Shown piece by piece: positions 12,473 through 23,344 of a DNA stretch of 64,000 nucleotides. The stretch comes from Pseudeuparius sepicola (taxonomy: Eukaryota > Arthropoda > Insecta > Coleoptera > Anthribidae). The position numbers and the translations under genes were made by a program. Within the stretch, counting starts at the first letter, position 1, and the number at the start of each line of letters is the position of its first letter. The notes under the pieces were generated by a model. The model was given only the letters and a program-made list of their open reading frames with translations. It did not search any database and was not told the origin of the DNA. Where the stretch lies: NCBI GenBank assembly GCA_963920635.1, contig OY987303.1, positions 17,524,175 to 17,588,174 of the forward strand. Direction: 5' to 3'.

Positions 12473-12604
12473 TACGAACCGATCAAAAAATTCGCCGACG
12501 AATCTCACGAAGGAATGGTCAACTTCTACATAGCTCCCTGCGATGTAGTGAAAAATTCCGACATAATTTTCAGCTGCGTAACGGATCCTCGCGCCGTAAC
12601 CCAG
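12473..12604 (+). CDS. GLYR1: GLYR1/N-PAC-like protein, second visible exon
   Basis: Acceptor TTTTTTGTTTAG ends at 12472, donor CAG|GTAAGA follows 12604, and both ends are phase 0 (44 codons). The product contains 'SDIIFSCVTDPRAV', matching the conserved 'ADITFSCVSDPQA' strand of N-PAC proteins that follows the dinucleotide-binding fold. The same strand and frame compatibility with 2234-2407 and 23345-24010 support one gene. It lies about 10 kb from both neighbours. Confidence 0.85.
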
Positions 12605-13905
12605 GTAAGAAAATTTTCCTATAATTTTTATTGCATAAAAATAAAAATACGAGTTTTAAAACTTATTATTTGTGTGCATATGTCTCCACATTAGTACATC
12701 TTATCGTGCGATATTAATATATGGATTTTATTTTTGGAGATGGTTTATCTGGACATGAATTTTGAATTTTGTAAACGATCTTCCCTCTAGATTTCCCGGA
12801 ATATATTTGACTATTTGTTGTTTTACGAATAAAAATAGTACTAAATAGATCATATATTTACTTTGGATATTAACCACAGTAGGCGTCTTTATAATATGTA
12901 GTTTTGCACAACCGGTTACGTGTATCTATCTTTAATGCTTGACCTTGCCTGTAACAGTTTGTGGTGAAAATTTTTGACACTGTCGCACTTGCCATTCTGG
13001 CGTACGAACCAAATTTAATGACTTCACCCTTCTACTTCTACTCGACATTTGGTCGTGGTTCACAATAGTGTTAGTATTACTGCAACCGAAAAACAAATTT
13101 GAAGAATAATTATTGTCCCTGGTAGTGACAAACTGTAAAAAAATTGACATACAAAAATAGTACTGTAGTTGTCATACGTCATACCCAATTAAATTTAAAT
13201 ATCACTACGTTAAGTTTGGAGTTGCACACGATATTTTTCTAACTCTACTCTTTGATCAAAAGTGCTGAAACTAGAGTCGATATTTTGTCGTCACTTGAGA
13301 GCCGTCTTCAGCCTTGACAACGACATGAATGTTTATTGTTATACCCGCCCAGAAAAACCAGGAGCAAAACACTTGCCGCTACGCGAGCTTCAATGACCTT
13401 TATGATATTTGCCATTTTTATAGGTTTTAAACGATAATTTACAAAGTGTGAACTTCTTCAGTAAATAAATGAAAGGATAACATGTCAGTTATTGACCAAA
13501 CAAATACCTACAAATCTGTTCGGTTTCTCATTGCCAATACTTTTGCCACTTCCATGGAATTTATGATTACATAAAACCTACTTTTAGTACAATATATTCA
13601 AATCAAACTGATTCAGATAGTCACAAGATAATTTTCACTAAGTGCATTTTGGACAAAGTTGATGTTACCACTTAGTTGATGATTTTAGACTTTAATAGGT
13701 AAATTCGATGGTTGGTGTCACTTGCTTTCTTATCTTTTCCTCAAAGCTCAAAAACCAAGTGTGGTACGTATTATTATCAATTCCCAGGGCTTAATTTAAA
13801 AATCCACTTTGATTAAAAGTTATTTCAAAGTCCAATGTTCGAGGTTACAAAAAAGAATCTCGGAAAACAGGTATAATATTGGTCATTTTTGATACATGTG
13901 TTTCG
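12605..13905. other. intronic sequence, nothing recognised
   Basis: AT-rich intron. The minus-strand frame 12932-13150 has no family resemblance. Confidence 0.4.
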
Positions 13906-13909
13906 TAAT

Positions 13910-14172
13910 ACCCTTGTTTATGGAATCCCTAGTTAGCCAATGTGTGACAGAGTCATAAGGATACGAGAGCATATTAGATACAAGCAACAGATGGCGCCAA
14001 AAATTAAAGTGGCTCAGTCATTGTCTACTAATTTTCTACTATTAAAATCTACCAAAAAAACAGCTGGCCAACTTTATTTTTTGCAAAATCTGTCCCCTGT
14101 ATCTACTATATTTCTGTCATGTCCTTATGTTAGTGTTAGACAATGGCTAACTAGAGTATCCATAAATAAGGG
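13910..14172. mobile_element. short foldback MITE with CCCTTGTTTATGGA ends
   Basis: The left end CCCTTGTTTATGGAATCCC and right end ATCCATAAATAAGGG are imperfect inverted repeats, and both arms carry CTAGTTAGCCA and TCATAAGGA-like blocks. TAATA lies on both sides, a possible target duplication. A left-arm copy recurs at 39779-39905. Confidence 0.65.
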
Positions 14173-14174
14173 TA

Positions 14175-14220
14175 ATACCATTGAGTAAATTATTCCCTCA
14201 CTCAACGGTAATACCCTATA
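14175..14220. repeat. small palindrome related to 17672-17740
   Basis: TACCATTGAGTAAAT is followed at once by its reverse complement-like CTCACTCAACGGTA. The same CCATTGAGTAAA motif opens the larger hairpin at 17672. Confidence 0.5.
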
Positions 14221-14678
14221 CAAGCCGGGGTACAGAAGAAAGGTGGAGATTAAAACTCTCACATAAGAGGGTCCTCCGACATATTGGAAACTCAATTTTA
14301 GGTTGCTTTTTTACAAGCTACAATAAGGGTTTTACAAGCTATCATTATACTCAAATCGCAATAAAGCATGGGTAATAATAATTGGCTCTCCCTGCATCAC
14401 AATGGTTATAATATTTAACCTTTCATGTTTCATGTCAGTATTTAGGTATTGTCCGAATTCAATAAATATAACAGATTTCACGCGATGGACCGGTTATTAC
14501 CGGTATGTACTTTCGTCGATCACGGGGCTCCGGTTATAATGCATGACGTGCCCTTCGTGACGTCATTAATCATTGACATTTAGAACCGGTATTAACACGG
14601 GTCGGGAGGTGAGTTTAATGTTCCCTCTTTTCACTGCCGAAATTTGCGGCATTTGGTGACTGTTTTATAATCTAATAT

Positions 14679-14857
14679 CATTGACTGACGTATTAATAAA
14701 GACTGCTCACGGTTGTCAACTCTGACACATTTTTGGCTCACCATGCGCTTTCCGGACACAAAATACAATACAAAATATATTGTTAGCTATCAGCGCCATC
14801 TGTTTTCCGGGACATGAAGCCATAGCCGTGAGAAGTCTTGTAAATATGTCAGTCAAC
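14679..14857. mobile_element. 179-bp palindromic MITE, copy 2
   Basis: Same family as 11431-11609: starts CATTGACTGACGTATTAATA and ends ATGTCAGTCAAC. The flanks TCTAATAT and GCTAATAT match at 7 of 8 bases. Confidence 0.8.
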
Positions 14858-15042
14858 GCTAATATGCCATTTTTATTTAAAAATAAGTTGTCATTATTAA
14901 TTTGTTATCCCCCTGAAGAGTTTTTTTTTAATAAATTAAAGGTATAGGTATTTTAAAGATTGGTATAAAAAATATTAATGGTGAAGACCATACATACCTA
15001 ATTTTAATAGACCAGATTTAGAGGCGGCGAATGCTTAATGGG

Positions 15043-15850
15043 GGACTTTAAAATAAGGGGACCCAGCATGTCACAGTCTATCACATAGGAAAAGTGAAGC
15101 CTTGTTTTCTGTATATCTCCAAGGAGAACCACATAAGTGGGCTGGTACAAGGTTATGTTATATGTCAGGTCAACTGCCATCAGGTTTTATGTAACATGCC
15201 AGTGCCATAGATTCCAAAGTAGGCAAAATATTTCCCATCACAATTCACAATTTTTAAGTTTTCTAACTTCCAGATAGTCAATTAAAGGTAATGCGGCCGC
15301 CTGTAGTAGTCCCAATAATTGCAACCCGATTTTTCCTGTATCACCTTTAGTAATCCTACAATTCCCATTACGTGGGCATTACGTATAAGTATAGGTAGTT
15401 CAAAACAAATCGTATTTCCTAAATTTTAAATTATTAATATTAATCTGTGAAAGTTCTTTGGGTAGATACATTCAACAAGGGAAGTTCAAGTACGTACCTA
15501 TTATACCTACATAATATTACAAATGGTTTGAGGAACCTGGTAACAAGGTGCAATAGCGACAAATTCTCAAATAAGCAAAATCGGCACTGACTTACCATAT
15601 TTATATTACTTAATTTCCTGAAAATAATTGCAGGAAACCAAATTCAAATATAAAATAAATTGTTGGCAGAACATTGTCAATAATTTTTAGAAATCCTATT
15701 AATTTTTACTAACAATCAAAGTACCTGTTATATCCATAGATTCTCCAATAAAATGGCATACTTGGCATCATTGAGACCATTAGAATGAGGAAAGAAACGG
15801 CCTCACTTTGGAAAGTATAATGCTGGGTCCCCTTACTTTAAAGAGTCCCT
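15043..15850. mobile_element. non-autonomous TIR element, copy 1
   Basis: Opens with GGACTTTAAAATAAGGGG and closes with CCCCTTACTTTAAAGAGTCC, inverted repeats of about 28 bp that include ACCCAGCAT / ATGCTGGGT. The internal sequence is AT-rich with a NotI-like GCGGCCGC patch and no open frame. A second copy follows 45 bases later in the same orientation. Confidence 0.7.
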
Positions 15851-15895
15851 GTTGAGACCCAAAGGATCAAAATTAGAAATATATCAGTTGAACTC

Positions 15896-16794
15896 AGGGA
15901 CTCTTTAAAATAAGGGGACCCAGCATGTCACAGTCTATCACATAGGAAAAGTGAAGCCTTGAGGGGAAGTTTGTTTTCTGTTGACTCCAAGGAGACCACA
16001 AGGGGGCTGATACAAGGTCATGTTATATGTCAGTGTCCAACTGCCATCAGGTTTTATGTGACATGCCAGTGCCATAGACTCTAAAGGAGGCAAAATATTT
16101 CCCATCATAATTCACAATTTTTAACTTTTCTAATTTCCAGATACTCAGATGTGTCAATTAAAGGTAATGCGGCCGCCTGTAGTAGTCCCAATAATTGCAA
16201 CCAGATTTTTCCTGTATCATCTTTAGTAATCCTACAATTCCCATTACGTGGGCATTACGTATAAGTAGGTTGTTCAAAACAAAAATCGTATTTCGAAAAT
16301 TTTAAATTATTAAGCAGGTAGCTTCAGTCAGTACTTTTTTTAAAGAGTTTTTATCTACGACTACAAGTTTATTTTAAGTTTGTGAGGTACCTTGGGAGAG
16401 AAATAAAATTACAAAAATTTATATACATATTACTAATGGATTGAGGAACCTGGTAACAATGTGCAATAGCGACACATTTTTTAAGCAAAATCGGCACTAC
16501 TGACTTACCATACTTATTACTTAAATTCGTGGAAATAATTGCTGAAAATCAATTTCAACTATAAAATAAATTTCTTGCATTTGACAGTTGCCACATTCTG
16601 CACTTGTATACACAACATTGTCAAGTCTAATTTTTAGAAATCCTGGAAATCGTTATTAATTTTTGCTAACAATCAAAGTACCTGTTATATTCATAGATTC
16701 TCCAATAAAATGGCATACTTGGCATTACTGATACCATAATAATGAGGAAAGAATAGGCCTCACTTTGGAAAGTATAATGCTGGGTCGCCTTACT
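15896..16794. mobile_element. non-autonomous TIR element, copy 2
   Basis: Same order of blocks as 15043-15850 (GTCACAGTCTATCACATAGG, then GCGGCCGCCTGTAGTAGTCC, then GGTCCCTTAC-type end), with small insertions. The left end is intact (AGGGACTCTTTAAAATAAGG); the right end is cut after TGGGTCGCCTTACT. Confidence 0.7.
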
Positions 16795-17671
16795 GAACCA
16801 ATATTTTATTAATGATACTAGTACTAGTGTACAGGTTCTGTACAACTTCAAGCAAATCAACAATAGATCGTCAAAATCAAAGTGTTCTGAATTTAAAAAA
16901 CATTATTGTTATTATAATTTGTAAGCCACGTTTCTGTTGTATTTATTTTGGGGAGAAAACTTTCAGTGATAAGCTTCAACGACAAGTAATAAGTTGTTAT
17001 CGGTTAAATATCTCATTACAAATATTTGTGTATCATCAAACAGGCATTGGTCAGTCGGTCAGTTATGGAATTTTCTGTCCATTTTTGGCTACTACTTTAT
17101 ATTTTGTGGCTACTGCAGTTTTGTTAATACTTAATATTTTTATAATCTTCTTTGGCCTTATCACTAATATTCAAATTTCGAAGTTTCACCATAAAGTGAG
17201 GTTATGCTTAATGAAAAGAGGGACACGACAAGGTTATTATGATGAGGTTTGGGCATAGCCGCTATATTGAAATGGTACCCTCCTAATATTTTTTACTTCT
17301 GTTAAAAAACAGGCGTATCAAAGTGTACATTATATTATTTTAAAATCGAAATAGTAGAAAATGAAACACAGTTTCATATAAAAATCAGTAGTCACATATT
17401 TTATGAGGGTAATATTTACGTTTAAACGGGGTAGTAGTTCTGCTATAAACTTAATCTGAAAAACTAGTTGAGAATACTGCATAATAATGTAAAACATTCT
17501 CGAGATGTTAATTTTTTTATTAATATTGTAGTAGTTCTTGAAAAATGAAATGCTTCCTTCGACTGTGTTAGGTAACTAGTATTTTTTTGGAATAAAGTAG
17601 CCCGTCCTAGAAAATTAGCAATACATTGCATGCAATGTATTTGTTAAATAATTTTTATAGGTACAATATTA
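16795..17671. other. intronic spacer
   Basis: AT-rich. It contains a 148-codon plus-strand frame (16812-17258) with no recognised domain and biased hydrophobic composition. I do not treat it as a gene. Confidence 0.4.
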
Positions 17672-17740
17672 TACCATTGAGTAAAGGATATATATTTAAC
17701 CCTATATAAATATATATCCTTTACTCAATGGTTATACAAT
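17672..17740. repeat. perfect hairpin MITE, CCATTGAGTAAAGGATATAT arms
   Basis: Arms of about 27 bases (CCATTGAGTAAAGGATATAT...) are exact inverted copies around a short TTAACCCTA loop and are flanked by TATA on each side. Confidence 0.7.
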
Positions 17741-18039
17741 ATGTTAAGCATATCGTATTAATGTTCTCGTATTTGGAAGGAGAATACTTTTCAGTTTGCA
17801 TAAATTTAAAGGCTTTTTCCCTAAGTATCTTAAGGTAAATGCTTTTTTATTATTTTAAAGTATGATTAGGTAGGTATCTAAGTATTTGAGTGGAAGTTAA
17901 TGTAGGATACTATAGGTATAACTTTTTTGTCTCATCGACAAAATCGGACTATTTTTGAAATTTATTGGAGGCGACTTTAGAGATTTGAGTAGATAAAGGA
18001 TATATTTCTTGATCAAATTAATTTAAACTTTTTTGGACC

Positions 18040-18790
18040 AAGTGATGTTATTTTATGTATATCCGAAAGTTTGGTGCCATGATAACGAGATTGCTAGTCT
18101 CGAGGTTAATGGCTACACCATACCATAGGAAGTTATTATAACAGGAACATAAATAAACACGGAGGACTTCTTATACTGGTTAAAAATTCAATTGATTTTT
18201 TTTACATTAACAGAAATATCACAATTAAATATTAATTTTCTGCAAGATAATAGTGATAGATAGATAGATCTGTGATGCTGGATATTAATTAACTCATTTA
18301 ATTTAAACCCCGTTCTTGATGTATGGGGGAATTCTTCATCAGCTATAGATTATTACGTTTGTACAAATTTTAAGGACATTGTAATCAACCAGATTGTTAA
18401 AGAAAACGGTATATCTAATCACACTTATCAAAATATTGAATGCCCATATAGGACTTCTTATACTGGTTAAAAATTCGATTGATTTTTTTACATTAACAGA
18501 AATATCACAATTAAATATTAATTTTCTGCAAGATAATAGTGATAGATAGATAGATCTGTGATGCTGGATATTAATTAACTCATTTAATTTAAACCCCGTT
18601 CTTGATGTATGGGGGAATTCTTCATCAGCTATAGATTATTACGTTTGTACAATTTTTAAGGACATTGTAATCAACCAGATTGTTAAAGAAAGCGGTATAT
18701 CTAATCACACTTATCAAAATATTGAATGCCCATATAAATTTCCTAACAAAAACCAAATTTATTTTTTCAAGATAATTTTCAATAAAAAAT
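18040..18790 (+). pseudogene. LINE ORF2 endonuclease remnant with internal 287-bp tandem duplication
   Basis: Broken plus-strand reading gives 'SLEVNGYTI' and then 'NKHGGLLILVKNSIDFF', the GG(G)VLIxVKN core of APE-type LINE endonucleases. Bases 18164-18450 are repeated almost exactly at 18451-18737. A C-terminal stretch with LDVWGNSSSAIDYY is present in both copies. Multiple stops. It belongs with the RT remnant at 20870-21960; the material between them is a later insertion. Confidence 0.7.
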
Positions 18791-19335
18791 AAAGGCACAT
18801 TAAAAATAACTCTAAATTTGGAAACATGGGATCAACTTTATAACAATTTTGGTGATGGTAATGAAAAACTAATATAATATTTATTGGCATTCTTGAGCAT
18901 TCCTATAATATTGTGTATTCGAAAGGAATTGATAGCAGGCTGCCCTCATTATAAATTCAAGATACTACCTGGGTCCGACAAAAGGCTTTGCCATTTATTC
19001 AATGTATTTGCCTGCCTTCTTTCTTGGGCGCACCCTGTAATCTCCAAATCACAGTAGGAAATAAAATGCTAATAAAGGAAATTGTAAGCCCATAGGCGTA
19101 GGGTCGGGTATTTAATTTGTTGCAAGTAAAATTAGGTCAGTGTTAGTCACTTGCAAAATGTAATTCTGTAAAACTCTGTAATTGTGGCGTCAGTCTGCCG
19201 ATCCAGACCAGTGACTTTGTCCCGCACCTTTGGGTGTGCTATCTCCGTGATCAATTGATTGCTTAGGTAATTGATTGATTACTTAGTTCCATTCATTGTT
19301 AGACTCATTGCCTACTACGTTCTGTATGACACTCG
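18791..19335. other. sequence upstream of the hammerhead, origin unclear
   Basis: It splits the two halves of the decayed LINE. No reading frame is seen. GC content rises from about 19080 towards the ribozyme, and a series of ATTGATTG repeats lies at 19252-19285. It may be the body or terminal repeat of the element that carried the ribozyme. Confidence 0.4.
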
Positions 19336-19338
19336 GAT

Positions 19339-19389
19339 GACCCATACTGATGAGGGATCACCGTCCCGAAACAGTGCTGTCTATGGTCG
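19339..19389 (+). ncRNA. hammerhead self-cleaving ribozyme
   Basis: All invariant core bases are present in order: CUGAUGA at 19347-19353, then stem II GGGA (19354-19357) / UCCC (19364-19367) with a six-base loop UCACCG, then GAA plus A15.1 at 19368-19371. Stem III is CAG / CUG with a two-base loop, followed by U16.1 and cleavage base C at 19380-19381. Stem I is CCAUA (19342-19346) with UAUGG (19382-19386), extended by GA/UC around a bulged C. This is a type I hammerhead with a very short stem III, the form known from Penelope-like retroelements and other animal mobile elements. Cleavage is predicted after C19381. No PLE reverse transcriptase is visible nearby, so the carrier is unknown. Confidence 0.85.
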
Positions 19390-19505
19390 ACTGCCATCTC
19401 TGTCTTGACTAAACAAAACATTACAATTTGGGGTAGGCAACAATGTCCGTTTAATAACCACTGCATCCTGCAAGTACATACAGGCTACAGTGGTAGGAAA
19501 TGTCG

Positions 19506-20530
19506 CAATCGACAGAATGAGTCATACCTAATCGGGAATAGGTATCTATAATAATTCTTGGTCGCCAGAAGCCAGGAAAAGATAGGTGAGTAGTACTTCA
19601 TGATAACTTGCATTATCCATTACAAGTATGGAATTATTTGGTATCCGTTTTGTCATTTGAAATATTCTTCAAATACATCGGCCATAATTTCCTCATGATA
19701 ATTTTTTCCACGACCTTTTCCATAATATCACAATCGACAGAATGAGTCATACCTAATCGGGAATAAGTATCTATAATTCTAGGTCGTCAGAAGCCAGGAA
19801 AAGATAGGTGAGTACTCCATGATAACTTGCATTATCCATTACAAGTATGGAATTATTTGGTATCCGCTCTGTCATTTGAACTATTCTTCAAATCCATCGG
19901 CCATAATTTCCTCATGGTAATTTTTTTATACCTCTTGACCACCCTTCCATAAAAACTTGCCGAACTTTAAATATTTTTGTCTTTCCATACTTTTTAAACA
20001 GTATGTCCCTCGTTTAACCAAGTTTCATCCAAGTAAATGTTTCCTCCCTCATTTCACAATCTTATCGCCCTTAGGTATTCCCTTCTCCAAAAGATTATTT
20101 CGGGATTACCTATCAGAATAGACTTTCGGTTCTGTTTCTCCCAGCGAAAATTCATGTCCTTAAGGACTGTCCGTAATTGGTTCTACTCACTACAGGCAAG
20201 TCGGTTGACTTCATTCACAGCTTGTAGATTTTATATAATGTCGGTAGCTTTTTTTTAAATAAAACTTGTGAACTATCCTTCTTATACTTAGCATCGCTGT
20301 CGAATTGCGTTGGCATCTTCTCTGGTTTTTTCTTAGCTTAATTAAGTTCACAGGCGGTCCTTCTTTCTTTCCGAAATCTATAAATGGTTGCCTCTCCAAC
20401 TCCAGTCATATTCGAACATGTCACAACTATGCCGCGAACATTGCTAGAGTACAGTACATCGTGCACATTTAAAACTAGTTTTTCTCTTATTCAGAAAAAT
20501 GGTTTTTGCAAAACTGGTTCGATTTCTTAG
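19506..20530 (-). pseudogene. IS630/Tc1-group DDE transposase remnant with duplicated catalytic block
   Basis: Minus-strand translation, with frameshifts, reads in order 'MTGVGEATIYRFRKER' (helix-turn-helix), a charged linker, 'LKDMNFRWEKQNRKSILI' and 'REYLRAIR', then 'YLDETWLNEGHTV' (first catalytic Asp, near 20030). It continues with 'NYHEEIMADGFEE' and 'PNNSILVMDNASYHG' (second Asp, near 19830). This is the widespread arthropod DDE family related to IS630. The segment carrying the second catalytic motif is tandemly duplicated (19506-19716 and 19730-19930). Stops and frameshifts make it non-functional. Confidence 0.75.
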
Positions 20531-20869
20531 TGTAAAATATGAAATTAAAGCCATTCTACTATATTATAATTATAATAATAGGTAATAAATCAGGGTTTTA
20601 ATAATTGCTTGTATTAAAACTGCTATGAATTAAGATAACAATAATGATAAATTATCGTTAAAAATTCAGCATACTAACCTACTCATTTGTTAGACAACCA
20701 TATTTTTAAAGATAATTTTTCTATTTTACACATTGAAAATAAAAGAAAATTACGTCGCGTGGGGTTTAGGATCATTTTATGGCCCTAGAACCTCATCTGC
20801 GTTATCAGTTCCTTTCGAATAACACTATAGTTTTACACTTATTAAAAAGAAACAAGAATTTCCGTAGTA

Positions 20870-21960
20870 ATAAACAATGGCTAACACATCCGGATTAAGA
20901 ACTTCTGCACGAAATTTGAAGAAACTGTATTATCAGGCGAAACGGAGAATAATTACAACAGAATTTTATAATAAATTCAAAATTTATTACTCAAACAATA
21001 AATCAAAAACTGCATGGAGAGTCGTAAACTCAACAATAAAAAATCAAAATAATAATAAAATTAAAGTATTTGTAAAAATAATATTGATTACATAAACCGA
21101 ACTTTCATTGCAAATTAATTCAATTTATCGAAATTCGTAAACAATTGCAAAACACACAATGATACTTTAAATCCAATTAAACTAATTTTTTCGGCAGACA
21201 AAAACTATATAAAGTTAAGGAAAGTGAAGTTATTGACATCTTAAATAATTGAAAAAAATTAATTCTAGTGGACCAGATAATTTTTCTTCATCCATTATAA
21301 AACTATGTGCTAGTCAGTTAACTGCTCCCGATAAGTTAATAAACATTTGTTTAAAAAAGACGACCCTAAAGATATTTGTAATTATCGCCCTATTTAACTT
21401 TTATGTTTTCAAAAATTGCTGAGAAAGATTTAATTAAGTAAATTACAAGTTTTTTTTAGAATTTAATAATCTTGTATATGATACTCAACATGATTTCCGT
21501 TGCGGAAGATCTACGATCACAGCACTATGTTCCGTACTATGTAAAATTTATAAAAGTTTGAACGACAATCAAAGGTTAATGGTTCTGTTTGGAGACCTGA
21601 CCAAAGCTTTTGATTGTGTGCTGCTATTAGAGAAGATACTGTCATATGGCATCCAAATTGCCATTATTTATTAAAATCATATTTAGAAAATCGTAAACAA
21701 TATTTTCTCTCATTGAGGTCCGGTCTGAGCAGTTGGGAGTTGACGACGGAATTCCGCATGGTAGTGTTCTCGACCCTTTTCTGATGTATACTAATGATAT
21801 TTCCAGTTATTTAAGTTTCGTTCACTCTGAATTTGCTGATGATATGACATTACTATCACACAACTTTGAGGAATCCAGCATGAAAAATCATCTAGTGCAT
21901 AACTTAAGTATCAATATTTTTCTAACAAACTTACACTTAATCAGAAGAAAAAATATATAG
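20870..21960 (+). pseudogene. LINE ORF2 linker and reverse transcriptase remnant
   Basis: An open piece at 20877-21095 resembles the Lys/Tyr-rich linker between endonuclease and RT ('KLYYQAKR', 'NKSKTAWRVVNS'). Then, broken by frameshifts: 'SGPDNFSSSIIK', 'NYRP' (RT finger motifs), 'FGDLTKAFDCV' (catalytic Asp block), 'GIPHGSVLDPFLM' (PQGSVLGPLL) and 'FADDMTLLSH' (the FADD catalytic box, intact). It ends where an element with end TAGGGTGTCCC begins. CR1/jockey-like by motif style; it pairs with the endonuclease remnant at 18040-18790. Confidence 0.75.
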
Positions 21961-23344
21961 GGTGTCCCAAAAAAGAGTGTCAAGAGGTGGCGCAGAGGTA
22001 GAGCACCGCTCGGGGAATCCGAATCACTCCCAGGTATATCATCCTTTTTTTACTTTAGGGGTTATGATTGTTTTGCGATTTTTCAGTAATTTTCGACTTT
22101 TCAGCTTGTTTTAGCTATAATCGTAGTAAATATGTGAGATAAATGCCTGATTACGAAGACAATTGAATCCACAAATGAAAACAGTGCGCTCAAAAATATG
22201 AAAATTATGATATAAAAAAACAAAAGTGAAAAAAGTCCAATAACTTTAAAGGCATTTTAAAGATGAAGATATTTTTTTTTTTCAAGCAGTTATTTTAAAA
22301 ATATAAAACACAAAAACCGCGGTTGAAAGGCTTATTCACGCGACAATAGAGAAGGGCCAGTCCGCGCTGTCTTTTATGATGACCACTAATAACCAAGGGC
22401 ATGGCAAAGCACTTTTGTGCACGACATCGACATAACCGCAATGTTGGCTGTTTTGTCAAAGCTGACAGTATAACATAGTTATCTCCCTTTGTTTCTTTCT
22501 CGTTTTAATAGCGGGCAAGATTCCCGCTTGATCAGAACCATACCTTTCCAATAGAAAAGCCTTTTCCAGAAAAGTCTTTTCCATTGTTAACAATTTATTT
22601 CCTCATATAATTAATATATTCTTTTAATTCTCGATTCTCCGACTTCTGAATGTTTAGGTTAGAATATTATGTCCAATGAGTCAAATGTCAGCAGTTTGTT
22701 TGCCGTTCAATGTACACCGTGGCGCATCAAAGCATTCCATTTACGGGAGAAAGCGCTATTTAGCGCTTTATAAAACTGAGGACACATTAAGCGCGGCCAA
22801 TGTGTTCTAATTTACCGCTAAGTTCATTCTGTCACGAATTGCGGTAGCTAATATTTGTACAATAAAATCGCAAAAGCTGCACTTACTTCATATTCATTAG
22901 GGAATTTTGAATATACCAAATATATCCCTGACATAAACAAACAGCCCCAATAATTGGAGGGAAAGAGTCTTCGCGCATGCGCCAACGTCAAATTCGCGCT
23001 TGATACTTATGAAATTCACAAAACTTTAACCAAAGTCAATTTTCCCGCCTCCCCCCAGATTTCAAATTTTGTTTTAAATTGAAACTTTTGAACCCGGGAA
23101 TATTGTCAATTCAAATTAACCAATCAGAATTCTTTTCGCGATTCACAATTCGCGACTGTATGAACTAATGCCATTTTTCGAAGAAAATATCAGACCTGTC
23201 ACATTGGAATTTCCTTGTACCTAAATTGCTCGTTAATTCATAACCTCATCGCACTCTTCATTCATAAGAACATTATGACAACTGATCAAGTGCAGAGACC
23301 AAAGACTAAATTCAGTAACAGTATCATAATTATTTAATTTTCAG
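21961..23344. other. intronic spacer with a TAGGGTGTCCC repeat end and tRNA-like A box
   Basis: It begins with TATAGGGTGTCCC, a transposon-type end, followed by GGTGGCGCAGAGGTAGAGC, which resembles a tRNA D arm and pol III A box but lacks a convincing B box. The rest, to the last GLYR1-like exon, has no recognised feature. Confidence 0.35.

Noticed and set aside
16812..17258. 148-codon plus-strand open frame
   Set aside because: No domain, low-complexity hydrophobic composition, no splice or promoter context; expected by chance in AT-rich DNA next to a truncated repeat.
18335..18365. CTGATGAA on the minus strand as another hammerhead
   Set aside because: No GAAA with closing stems follows; the same bases are part of the duplicated LINE coding remnant.
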